This document shows, piece by piece, positions 49,660 through 58,870 of a stretch of 64,000 bases of DNA. The stretch comes from Amaurobius ferox (lineage: Eukaryota; Arthropoda; Arachnida; Araneae; Amaurobiidae): assembly GCA_951213105.1 (NCBI GenBank), contig OX578148.1, positions 142,296,043-142,360,042 of the forward strand. The letters run 5' to 3'. The notes beneath the pieces are model-generated. The model made no database searches. It worked only from the letters and a program-made list of their open reading frames with translations, and had not been told where the DNA came from. The first letter of the stretch is position 1; the number at the start of each line of letters is the position of its first letter. The position numbers were made by a program, and so were the translations under genes.

Positions 49660-50040
49660 CAAGTTTGGGTTGCTAAAATAGATGTGTAAAGAACTTTGCT
49701 GCACTGTGCTAACCGGGAATCGAACCCTGGATCTCCGAACTGACCAGACGACGCTCTTGAGGCGAAATTGTAAGCTCTTATCGTCGAAGTGGACACTGCA
49801 TTCTTCACCCTCCAACGTCAGATTGGCGGGAAACTGACCATCTGACTGAACACCTCCTGCTATTTTTACCTCAGGTTAGCCTCTTGCTACTGCTATTTTT
49901 ACCCAGGTTAGTGTACTGCGTGGTCGTTATCCTCTCAATTTGAAATCGACGCTTCATCTTCCTGAGTCCACTGAATCCGTATTAGTCGTACTAGGATCCC
50001 TTTCAGACCTTCGACAATTTGGTTCTTCAAAGTTCGTTTA
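49660..50040 (-). repeat. Rep-5, tRNA-related interspersed repeat, copy a
   Basis: On the minus strand a tRNA-like segment (about 49760 down to 49710) ends in box-B-like 'gggttcgattcccgg'. About 240 bp on its upstream side (to 50040) match 58620-58870, including 'gaccatctgactga' and 'agtcgtacta' in plus reading. Confidence 0.65.
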
Positions 50041-50629
50041 AATCCCTTTTCAGTAGATAAAATTAAAAATTGTATTCTTGTTGCCATGGAAATTTCTAAT
50101 AAAGTGACCTAAGCTTATAAGTAGATTCTGCTCTTAATTAATTTTGACCAATGAATCCTTTTATTTCATTCTTATTAACTTATTGTGTTCCCTCCATATT
50201 TTCTGTTTAAAAAAAAAAAGCTATGTTAACCGTTCTTATTTTCTCGGTTCTTTCTTTTTCTTTTCACCCTTTTTATTTCTATTTTTTCTAATTTTTCTTT
50301 TCTAAATTTTATTCTAAATATCTATTTTTGTTTTCCATATGCCTAATTTTTTTTTCTTTTCATATATTTTCTTTTTATATATTTTCTAAATTTTATTTTT
50401 AAAATTGTATTATTTTCTTTAATTTTAATCGATTTTTCATTATGTTAATATACCTCACTCTAAATTTTATTTTTTAATGATCTTTTAATCTATATTCGCA
50501 ATAACCCTTTTCCCATTTTTGAAAAATGAAAGTACTTGTCAAGTTCAAATATAATGTAAAACTGTCTGTTTAACCATACTATTTTTCATCCATTTTTATC
50601 TTTTTTGACCTAAATAAATGCGCGTTTGG
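50041..50629. other. Very T-rich sequence
   Basis: Long stretches of T with interspersed 'tattttct' and 'ttttctaaatttt'. No coding or RNA feature. Confidence 0.7.
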
Positions 50630-50749
50630 CGGGATGGTAGCTGGATGGCTTGGGTGCCTTCTGAGTGCAGGAGGTATCCTTTACCGGCCGTGCAGCTAGC
50701 TACTCTAAACCCACTATGTGAGTCTCACTGTCTGGGGTCTTCAGACCTT

Positions 50750-50920
50750 CGACATCTTTGCACTAACACACAAGGTTGATGTGTTCAGGCGCCATTGTAA
50801 AGAACCTTGTTGCACCAAAGGGAATCGAACCCTGGATCTTCGAACTGACCAGACGACGCTCTACCGTTGAGCTAAAGTGGGACAAAATTGCAAGCTCTTA
50901 TCGTCGAAGCGGACTCTGTA
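50750..50920 (-). repeat. Rep-5, tRNA-related interspersed repeat, copy b (best tRNA-like head)
   Basis: Read on the minus strand from 50883, the sequence has a clean box A 'tagctcaacggtagagc' and box B 'gggttcgattccc', with spacing as in a tRNA. The acceptor ends do not pair and the anticodon stem is poor, so this is not a functional tRNA. 'gcaacaaggttctttacaat' and 'ggcgcc' downstream are shared with the other copies. Confidence 0.7.
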
Positions 50921-51094
50921 GATGCCTTACAATTCGCTTGAATATTTCAAGATATATCGCGCTACTGCAGACAACTCACATTTCTTGCGTCTCCAGGTCG
51001 CTTCCTGAATAGTGATAATGCATTCATTTCTGACTAAAAATACTTCCAAAGAACTCACTCAATGGATCTTGCAAACCAACCTAATATTTCTTAT

Positions 51095-51330
51095 TATTCG
51101 GTAGGTGGGAGGCAAGTTACCCCCACCACCCGCCAGGATACATTGCCCAGTATGATATCCATCAGAAGAGCTTTACAACCTTTATAAAGTGAAGGGCAAT
51201 AAGCTATAATTGTAATCATTTGGACCAACAATACCGATTTTTCAAAATTTTTCTTTTAAAATTTGAAAAAAAAAAAAAAAAAAACAGCTACTTAAAAATG
51301 GATTCTGATTTGAGAAAGTAAAATGAAGCC
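51095..51330 (+). repeat. Interspersed repeat Rep-3, copy c
   Basis: Shares 'catttgga.caacaatac' and 'tttttctt.taaaattt' with 20980-21060. A poly-A stretch lies at 51269-51284. Confidence 0.6.
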
Positions 51331-52382
51331 AATGTTTCTTATCGTTTTCCTATTCCAAATCAAATACGTGCACTATTTCAAAAAAGGCGCACGTGGACGT
51401 CCGTCACAATAATGCCATTCGCTATTAAATAAAGAAGTAAATTTTTTGTAACCATTTCAAAAATATTTTATTTTATTCTTCTTTCCAATTTTTAAAAGAA
51501 AAAATACGGAAACAAAAGGGTACCCTTTCTGGTCTGTAACAAGTTCAAGAAAATCTGATGTGGGCAGCGCATGACTTCTCTTATATAATGCAATGAAGTT
51601 ACTACTTTTACAGTAAAAACAAAAAGGTTATTCTTATAGTAAATACTTATATTCTTTTCAAGATATTGAATTTTCTTCAATTAGTTGTCAATTTCATCGA
51701 TTTAGCGTCATTTTTATCCATTTGGTGAGATTTTTGTTAATTTGGCAACATTTAAAATGTCGCCAAGTTGTCAACATTCCGCCAAATTCGTCGTCAAGAT
51801 CTGGCCAAGCGTTATGGACGAAGAAATAAGTTATTCTTATAGCAGATAAATGACTATTGGCGTTCAAATACAAAAGTATTACTCAAAGTATATTTTCACA
51901 TGAATGGAACGAGCTAGATCCATGAGAATGATGTCACCCAATGTATCGCATGATATTACATATGAAAATTGAACATGTTTCTCAACAGTTAATAATTTTT
52001 TTTCTTTAATTTGTAGGATTTTTCAATAAATTTATTTGAAAAATGTGCAATATCTCAAGAACGGTCCATGCTATCGTTGATTTTTTGATGATTTTTTCAA
52101 AATTTCACTCGAAAATTTAGAGGGGTCCTGAAAATTCGATTGTGTTTTAAAACAATAGACTTCCAGTATTCACGGATTGTAATTTTGTACCATATGGCAT
52201 TCGGATCGCTCCATTCATTCGTGAGATATCGTCTCCACAGACTCACTGACACGCACACACACACACAGATATCACTTCAAAAATATTCGATTCGTGATCA
52301 GGAATGCTTGAAACGTGCTCACCCGTCGAAAACTCGAATTCGAATGTTCACCCCGTCACAATACTTTCCTTATACATTATAC

Positions 52383-52383
<1 letters not shown>

Positions 52384-52417
<34 letters not shown>

Positions 52418-52436
52418 ATATATATATATATATATG

Positions 52437-52526
<90 letters not shown>
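52384..52526. repeat. (TA)n microsatellite at Penelope 3' junction
   Basis: About 140 bp of TA with two 'tatgtatgta' interruptions. Confidence 0.95.
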
Positions 52527-52529
<3 letters not shown>

Positions 52530-53311
52530 GTTTGAAGATCCAATGAAAGAAAAGTGAGAAGCTGTAACACGAAAATCCAACTATCTAACAGGCTTACGAA
52601 ATAAAAGTATAAATCAACAAATCCTCAAGCAAATGGAAAAAATTAAAAAACAAATGAATAAAATAAAAATCGAATCAACAAGTCAAAGAAAAGTTTCAAA
52701 ATACAAAGGTATGAAATCGAAAAAAGAATAACAAAATCAAGCACAAACGCTATACACGTGGACAAGGCTCTAAGCCTAAATCATGAATTGTTCACTTCCA
52801 CAAAAATCGTAATCATGCCCAAGTTTTTTGTAGAAGCAAACACAAAAATGTATGTTTCTGAAGAAATAGATATATTATATCTATAAACTATTTTATACTT
52901 GGACGACATACATAAATAAGAAAAATAAAAGGAAAAATGGATACCAAAAAACTGACTGAAAAAACACACTAAGCTAGTAAGCACGGGAACAGAGAAAGAA
53001 GTGACAAGTGTTGCCATTCACAAAGGAAGAAGATATACTGCTGCCATTCGTTTGAAATAAATAACAGTAATACGAAAAGACATGTACAAGAGATAATATA
53101 CCATCAAGAGGGGCAAAAATAGAAAGGCTAATGTCTAAGTGGATGTATAAATAAAATATAATTAAAACAAGAGAAGGGAGATGTCAGGCTAAAATTTAAA
53201 GCAATATTAAATAAATAAATTCAAGAAAATCCATCTATTCTAAATTTTTTAACTATACCATTTACAAAATAAGAGAGTTATTTATATAAATTGCTGGTAA
53301 TTTTTAGATTA

Positions 53312-53758
53312 TCAATATGTAAAGCATGGAATTCTTTTATCAGATAATCTATATATTCTAAAAAGCTGATTAAGAATTATATTTCTAAACAATGGAAACA
53401 AGTTGCATGAATTAAATGGTAAGATTTTATTAATTTTATAATTAAAAGAGTCTTTTTTATCATATAAATTAGTAACAATTCTATTAGAAGGTTCAACAAA
53501 AAGATTTAAATCCAAAAAATTAATATTTCTACTAATAGTAGCTTCATTAGGAATTAATTCCAAATTATCAGGATAGAAATCTATATTAATGACACAATTT
53601 TCAGTATGTACTAAGCAAATCAGATCATCAACATATCTGTATATTGTATAATCTATTGATGTAGAAGACTGTTCAAAATGATACAGATATAAATTAGCTA
53701 GCATACTGCTACTGCAGCCACCCTGTGGAACTCCTGAGACTTGTAGGTATAATTTATT
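53312..53758 (-). pseudogene. Penelope-like RT, motifs B and C
   Basis: The frame reads LYLQVSGVPQGGCSSSMLAN (motif B), then YRYVDDLICLV (motif C with the catalytic YVDD), then NINFLDLNLFVEPSNR and TNLYDKKDSFNYKINKILPF, typical of Penelope RTs. A TAA just upstream (about 53759-53761) separates it from the preceding frame. The related copy at 60477 has CAA (Gln) there, so the stop is a point mutation. After SDKR the frame shifts; the +1 frame continues as EFHALHIDNLKITSN and ends in IVKKFRIDGFS, mirroring the other copy. Confidence 0.85.
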
Positions 53759-53761
53759 TCC

Positions 53762-54193
53762 TTAAAAAATATAATTATTGAAAATAACAAAGTGAAGAAG
53801 TTTAGGAAAGTTAACAAAACTGGCTTGAGATGCAAGATTAGTAATATAATCATTGTTTAGGGCTAAAATTACATCATACAAGTCAGAGATCTTGATATTA
53901 TTGAAAAGATCTTTAAAATCAAAAGTTTGAAATCCTACAATATTTTGATGGGATGTTAATCTATTCTTTAATTCTGTACTATTATTAAGAATAAGGTAAT
54001 TATTGCTAGACTGACGTAAACTATCATTAATTTGAGTTAAAGAATTTAGAAGTAATTTACTCGCAGTAGTAGAGTAAGTATTATACCCACTAGTTACTGT
54101 TCGAAATTTAATGGGATTTTTGTGAAATGTTGGAATAAGCACAATATATGGATATTTAAGAAATTTATATTTAATATTTAAGTCACTATGCAT
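53762..54193 (-). pseudogene. Penelope-like RT, fingers and motif A
   Basis: PTFHKNPIKFRTVTSGYNT is the conserved fingers motif, followed by STTASKLLLNSL. FQTFDFKDLFNNIKISDLYD contains motif A with the first catalytic aspartate. The C-terminal FPKLLHFVIFNNYIF runs into the stop that separates it from motif B. The enzyme copies element RNA at a nicked target. Inactive here because the frames are broken. Confidence 0.85.
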
Positions 54194-54319
54194 AGTGATA
54201 ATTTTTAATTTAATACTATTAATGGAATGTAAATCAAGTTTAAAAAGACTTTTTAAAATAATAGATTTAAAATAATAAAAGATTTTTTAAATAATCTAAC
54301 AGAAATTGTATATAAAATT

Positions 54320-54500
54320 TTTTACAGTTAATAGCATAATTATTAGAGGCTTTATCAACATAGGTGATAACAAAAGATTTTTGTAAATCAATAATGGAAG
54401 GTTTAATGTTATCAAAATTTTATATGGATCTAGACAATTTAATACTACTAATAGCATTTTTAATAGATTCTAATAAAGTAAATTTCCACATATTAAATGC
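54320..54500 (-). pseudogene. Penelope-like linker segment (frame-broken)
   Basis: In a shifted frame, minus strand about 54380-54320 reads SFVITYVDKASNNYA, then INCKKFY. The same phrase (FVITYVDEASSNYAFICKKF) ends the window near 63930-63985 in the plus-strand copy. This supports one continuous ancestral ORF linking the N-terminal region to the RT core. Confidence 0.7.
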
Positions 54501-54502
54501 AT

Positions 54503-55015
54503 CTAAAGGCATAGCATAGAAGCTAATTTATATATATATTTATCAAGATCAAGATTAATGGATTTTAAAACTTTAATAGAATTATGGCAAGAGGGTAACC
54601 TAAATTTCGTGCCAAAAGACATAATGGTTCTTAACGAAATGTCTTTAACAATACTTAAGTCTCCTGTAACTATATGCCCCAGGTCAGGATTGAGAAATTT
54701 AGCATAATCTTTTTCTGTATAATTACATTTATTTTCTAAAATTGACTTAGAATACTGATCTAAAGAGAGAGATCGTGAAATTTCATTATAATTAAATATT
54801 GATCTACCAAAAGGTCGGTTGTATTTTAAAGTCTTTGATAGACTCAAATCTCCAATAGGCATTAAATGCTTGAACTTGTTAAAAAGATGACCAAAATTTA
54901 TAGAATTATAAATGGGATGCTTGAAAGAAATAACACAATATAAATTAGTTGACATATTATTAAGATGATTTTGATTAAGTTTCAAATTTAAATACTGTGA
55001 TCTTGTAATAAGCAA
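54503..55015 (-). pseudogene. Penelope-like RT N-terminal region
   Basis: This 170-codon frame contains GHIVTGDLSIVKDISLRTIM and SFGTKFRLPSCHNSIKVLKS, the conserved block that precedes the RT core in this group. The plus-strand copy has GHVITGNLNLIKESNLKQLS and YGSKHRLP. The frame before it (FKHPIYNSINFGHLFNKFKH) is the linker to the endonuclease. The segment LDLDKYIYKLAS is encoded by a short TA-rich run, which in the other copy has expanded to a long microsatellite. Confidence 0.75.
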
Positions 55016-55128
55016 ATCATAGAAAATATTATTAAAATGTTCATTAGCAAGATTTATTTTAAGAAAATTGCATAAACTCTATTTAAATGTTTTTTCTTTA
55101 CCGCAAAAACCCAGGATTTTATTAATTT

Positions 55129-55839
55129 CTATTGAAAAGTGCTATTAAATTTATTATGTAAGCAAATTATCGCAGCTTTAGGATCATTTATTAAGGAATT
55201 TCCCTTGCCCCATTTAAATCTTTTAAATTTGACTGATTTACTATTATTTAAAAGGGGTTTCAAAAACAGGTGATTAAGCATAGAGTATTTATTATCTACA
55301 AAATTATTCTTCACAATATTACCATTAAGATATAGTTGATTTAATCCATATGGAAAAAGAGTACAATTTGATTTTATATAATAGTTTTCAAAATAAATCC
55401 TATCTGCAGTATTTGTTTCTATATCCAATATATGTATTGTGAAATTTTCAAAACCGTGTTTAGCAAAGTGTTTATATTCCATTTTATTAGAAGTAGGAAG
55501 AAAATTATTATTGAGGATATATTTTTTGACGTGATCTCTATGAACATTCATACGTAGATGAATGGGATTACTAGTTTGTCCAATATATGATAGATTATAA
55601 ATATTACAAGAAAGACGATATATGCAATCAAAAACTTTACAGAAATGCAGATGGCTATGAAGGTTCGTAATTTGAGTTTTAGAAGCAGAAGGGCAAGTTT
55701 TGCAATGTTTATTCTTACATACACTGAAATTATAATTTTTAGTGGGGTAATTAATATATTCAAAACTATTCATTACACAATGCTGGTAATTTGATATCGG
55801 TCTAAACAATTCCCAACATAAATTGAAAATACCGGGCAA
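55129..55839 (-). pseudogene. GIY-YIG endonuclease of Penelope-like element (long intact frame)
   Basis: This 236-codon frame opens with a Cys cluster (FSVCKNKHCKTCPSA, residues about 38-52). HFCKVFDCIYRLSC leads into the GIY half, and LSYIGQTSNPIHLR supplies the YIG half and the helix arginine. HGFENFTIHILD and DRIYFENYYIK carry the catalytic-type glutamate, and FPYGLNQ the closing asparagine. In this family the nuclease nicks the target to prime reverse transcription. It lies upstream of the RT frames. The frame is uninterrupted but no longer joined to the RT, so the start at 55839 is only the first Met. Confidence 0.85.
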
Positions 55840-56537
55840 TATCTATCTAATTATATAAAAAAGTATAAATAAGTTGCCAGTCACTAAATCAAATAAGAAG
55901 TGTAATTCATAAAATAATAATGACAGTAATACATAGAGAGAATAAAATAAAAAAATAAAATAATTGCTTATATATAATTATAAACAACTAAGTCCAAGTT
56001 GAACCTAATGAATTACAGGAGGAGATTACAAAAAATGGGAAACACAATGTAAGATACATTAGTTTTAAACTAGAATATAAAACAACACAGTGTATTAATT
56101 GATACAAAAGTGTAAAATCTGGATTCACTTAAAATCCGTTCCATATCAGATAAAGATTGTACTGATAAGTACAGTTTAAGCACTTCAATAATTCGAATAA
56201 AAGCCTATACTATGCGCATATAAATAATTATCCCCCCAAAAAAATTACAAGTAAAAGCATTAATAAGAATAAGCAATAGATGGCAGCACTAGATATATCA
56301 AAAATATTAATTATAAGAATATACTAATAAAAACAACAGTAATTAACTAAAAATAAAAACAACAGTAATTAACTAAAATAAGCAGAAATAAGAAGTACAA
56401 ATTATACTACATATTATTATGATTATATAAGAAAGTAAAAAATAAAACAGAAAAGCCGAAAAAAATAACAGAAGTTTGCGTGCCGCAGATCTCGCTAATA
56501 ACATTGGACGAAAGTAAAATTAAAATATAACAATTTC

Positions 56538-56538
<1 letters not shown>

Positions 56539-56576
<38 letters not shown>
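56539..56576. repeat. (TA)n microsatellite at Penelope 5' junction
   Basis: 38 bp of TA directly abutting the 5' end of the Penelope-like element and the outer arm of the Rep-1 hairpin. Confidence 0.95.
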
Positions 56577-56579
<3 letters not shown>

Positions 56580-56959
56580 AAAGTAATAAGTTATATTTTT
56601 CCCATTGAAAATTATTAGAGCTATGACGCTTATCAATTGTAATAATCAGATCCGATTTTACTCAAATCGCTGAATTAGTTCCAGAGATATCTTGCATATA
56701 GACAGATATCATTGGAAAAGCATTGATTAATATAGAGGGATATTTATGTTTTATTTTCAAATATAAAACAAAAGTGTTATAAAGATGGAGGGACTTAACC
56801 TAGTCTTGTTAATTAACTTGTGAATATGCCAGACTCTCAGATAGACTTTCATTACTGCAAGATGATTGATTATTGTTTTTAGCTATCCTCTTTAAATTTT
56901 AAGCTAAAAGTTTTTGAGACATACTTAAAAAACAAAACATCTTCACACTACTTACACTT

Positions 56960-57343
56960 GGCCAACGGCCGTACCGTGCTGAAAACACCGGTTCTCGTTA
57001 GATCACCGAAGTGAAGCAGCATCGGGCGCGGTTAGTACTTGGTGGGTGACCACCTCGGAACGCCGCGTGCTGTTGGCCATCTCGGGTGCGGTATCCCCGT
57101 GGTTTGCGCGCTAGATTTGCACGCTGCCACAAATGCCGCCGTGTTCATGCGGAGTACGATCACGTTAAACATGTGGGTCCGTAAGTCCTTCCGAGAGGTT
57201 GGTGGTAGGGGAAGGAGGGTACGGTCCCTGTGGATGCCTCCCCCACTGGGTTCCGGTCTAAATTGGGTGGCACTTCCCGACCGTCCATACAGTTACCTTA
57301 CACCTTTCTGGTAGGTCGGACGGTCTGGGTCTCAACAACAACA
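56960..57343 (+). mobile_element. Composite SINE: 5S head, remnant tRNA head, shared body, (CAA)n tail
   Basis: 5S-like head 56961-57077 ('gccaacggccgtaccgtgct' to 'cgtgctgttggc'). Then 57080-57140 aligns with the tRNA head of the neighbouring SINE ('gggtgcggtatccccgtgg' with 'gggcgcggtagcccagtga') but lacks its box B. The body from 57141 ('catgcggagtacgatcacgt') is the same as in the neighbour. The tail is CAACAACAAC. A perfect 15-bp duplication, 'acactacttacactt', flanks it (56945-56959 and 57344-57358). Confidence 0.92.
56961..57077 (+). pseudogene. 5S rRNA-derived SINE head
   Basis: 117 nt with complementary ends and an excellent internal control region ('gatcaccgaagtgaagcagc', 'gggcgcggttagtacttgg'). 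It is closer to genuine 5S rRNA than the head at 31756. Its position inside a target-duplicated element shows it is a SINE part, not a ribosomal gene. Confidence 0.9.
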
Positions 57344-57360
57344 ACACTACTTACACTTTA

Positions 57361-57600
57361 CAAGACGATGACTCGATAACTATAAGAACTTTTAAAAAAA
57401 AAATGAATAGAAGTTTAGAAACTCAATTTTCTCTTGCATATTTTTGTCGCTTACTATTTATATCTGAAGTTTGAAGATATTTCGAGTGAAAGTGTGAAAA
57501 ATGAAAAAAAAAATCTCGTTCTGACAGACACCTTTTTAATTTTTATTTATTTATTTGCTTTTTTATTTTTTTATTAAATAGAGCTCGATCCAAAGTTCGC
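57361..57600 (+). repeat. Flanking duplicated segment, copy 1
   Basis: From 'caagacgatgactcgataac' through 'aactcaattttct' to 'aaaaatgaaaaaaaaaat', this is homologous to 58027-58200. The two SINEs therefore sit in two copies of one duplicated host segment. Confidence 0.75.
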
Positions 57601-57736
57601 TTATATATATTTTTAGGGCTTTCAAAGAGCTACTAATTCTTGCTTCTTACTATTCAAAGCTAGCTCTTATGGAGATATAAGCATTACAAACTTGGAAAAA
57701 GGAACATTTTTAATCTTTTACAACATGAGAAGATTT

Positions 57737-58025
57737 GGGCGCGGTAGCCCAGTGATTAGCGTGCGGGAATTGCACTCGGTAGGCCCGGATTCGATTCCCG
57801 CTACTGCCAAAACTGCCACCGGGTTCACATGGAGTACGATCATGTTAAACATGTGGGTCTGTGAGTCCTTCTGAGAGGTTGCTGGTAGGGAAAGGAGGGT
57901 ATGGTCCCTGAGGATGCCTCCCCCACTGGGTTCCGGTATAAATTGAGTGGCACTTCCCGGACGTCCAAACAGTTACCTTACACCATTCTGGCAGGTCGGA
58001 CGGTCTAGATCTCAACAACAACAAC
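57737..58025 (+). mobile_element. tRNA-headed SINE, same body as the 5S-headed SINE
   Basis: tRNA-like head 57737-57808 with box A 'gtagcccagtgattagcg' and box B 'ggattcgattcc' (57787-57798), then the shared body ('catggagtacgatcatgtta', 'ctgggttccggtataaattg', 'ggcaggtcggacggtcta') and a CAACAACAAC tail. Flanks 'acaacatgagaaga' (57720-57733) and 'acaacctgacaaga' (58021-58034) look like a diverged target duplication. Confidence 0.9.
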
Positions 58026-58026
58026 C

Positions 58027-58200
58027 TGACAAGACGATGACTCGAAGACTATGAGAGTTTTTTGCAATAATAAATATAAATTTTAAAACTCAATTTTCTA
58101 GTGCACACATTTGTCATTTACTATTTAAATCTATCTTTTACAGTTCACTCTATATTCCTAGTGAAAATTTTAAAAAATGAAAAAAAAAATACCTTGCTCA
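58027..58200 (+). repeat. Flanking duplicated segment, copy 2
   Basis: Homologous to 57361-57530 immediately after the tRNA-headed SINE. Confidence 0.75.
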
Positions 58201-58499
58201 CAAAGCTGTTTTTAAAAGATTTTTCGTAAAAGAAAAAGTTCAAAATATTAAATTTGAAAATTGTTTTTAAATATTCATAATATGTACCCTATTGCCGACC
58301 TAACAAGAAAAATGATTCCAATTTTCATCTATTAGTTTCGGGGGTATAGGCGTCCGTATTTTTCGTAACGCTCCGTTTTTTTCCGCAAGAGAAACCCCAA
58401 CACTAGATGTTATTCACATCTAAAATCAAACATTCAGACAATGAGCCATAATAAAATTTATTTTATTGTCAGCAAAATACAAAATGTTTTCTGCTGTTG

Positions 58500-58870
58500 T
58501 ACAATACAATACATTTACGCTGTAAAGAGCCTTGCTGCCCAACCGGGAATCTCCTTTTTGGCCAGCCGATGTTCTACCGATGAGCTTACTGGGACGAAAT
58601 GGCAAGCTCCTATCGTCGAAGTGGCATTCTTAACCCTCTAATGGCAGATTGGAAGGCAACTGACCATCTGACTGACCACCTCTTGCCATTTTTAGCATAG
58701 GTTGGCCTCCTGTTATTACTATTTTTACCCAGGTTTACCCTCACTTTGAAATCGGCTCTCCATCTTCCAGAGTCCACTGGATTCGTACGAGTCGTACTAG
58801 AGTCACTTTCAGACCTCCAACATCTTCGTACTAACCTACAAAGTTTATTTGTTCGGGCGCCATTGTAAGG
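58500..58870 (-). repeat. Rep-5, tRNA-related interspersed repeat, copy c
   Basis: Matches 49660-50040 over most of its length ('gctcctatcgtcgaagtgg', 'actgaccatctgactgacca', 'tcgtactagagtcactttca'), followed by 'ggcgccattgtaaggaacct', shared with copy b. The tRNA-like part is more diverged here. Confidence 0.65.

Larger units (their letters stand above)
52527..56538 (-). mobile_element. Penelope-like retroelement, endonuclease first (Naiad-like), decayed
   Basis: On the minus strand the order is 5' leader, GIY-YIG endonuclease (55839-55129), RT N-terminal region (55015-54503), RT core (54193-53312) and 3' region (53300-52527). Canonical Penelope has the endonuclease after the RT; this permuted order matches the Naiad/Chlamys group described from invertebrates and algae. 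The whole unit of about 4.0 kb lies between two (TA)n tracts. The 3' region ('catgtcgtccaagt' style box, 'cattggatcttcaaac' at the very end) is also found after the RT fragment at 60335. Stops and frameshifts make it inactive. Confidence 0.85.
51554..56585 (+). mobile_element. Rep-1 copy e, split by a Penelope-like element in its terminal hairpin
   Basis: The left part starts 'tctgatgtgggcagcgcatg' and runs through all Rep-1 landmarks to the first hairpin arm, 'actttccttatacatta', at about 52364. The arm leads into (TA)n. The other arm, 'tatataaggaaagta', is found only at 56571-56585, after the Penelope-like element and a second (TA)n. The two arms therefore once belonged together. Confidence 0.8.

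Noticed and set aside
50813..50883. Functional tRNA gene on the minus strand
   Set aside because: Boxes A and B are good, but the acceptor stem does not pair and the anticodon stem is poor. The sequence belongs to a repeat with other copies in the window.
52304..52580. Open frames reading as long Tyr-Ile repeats (also near 11534-11756, 14035-14372 and 63487-63846)
   Set aside because: They are translations of (TA)n and TA/CA microsatellites. The 63487 frame is kept only for its Penelope-like first half.
31756..57077. The 5S-like sequences as functional 5S rRNA genes
   Set aside because: Both (31756-31873 and 56961-57077) sit inside units flanked by target duplications and continue into SINE bodies. 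There is no tandem 5S array or terminator right after the 5S.
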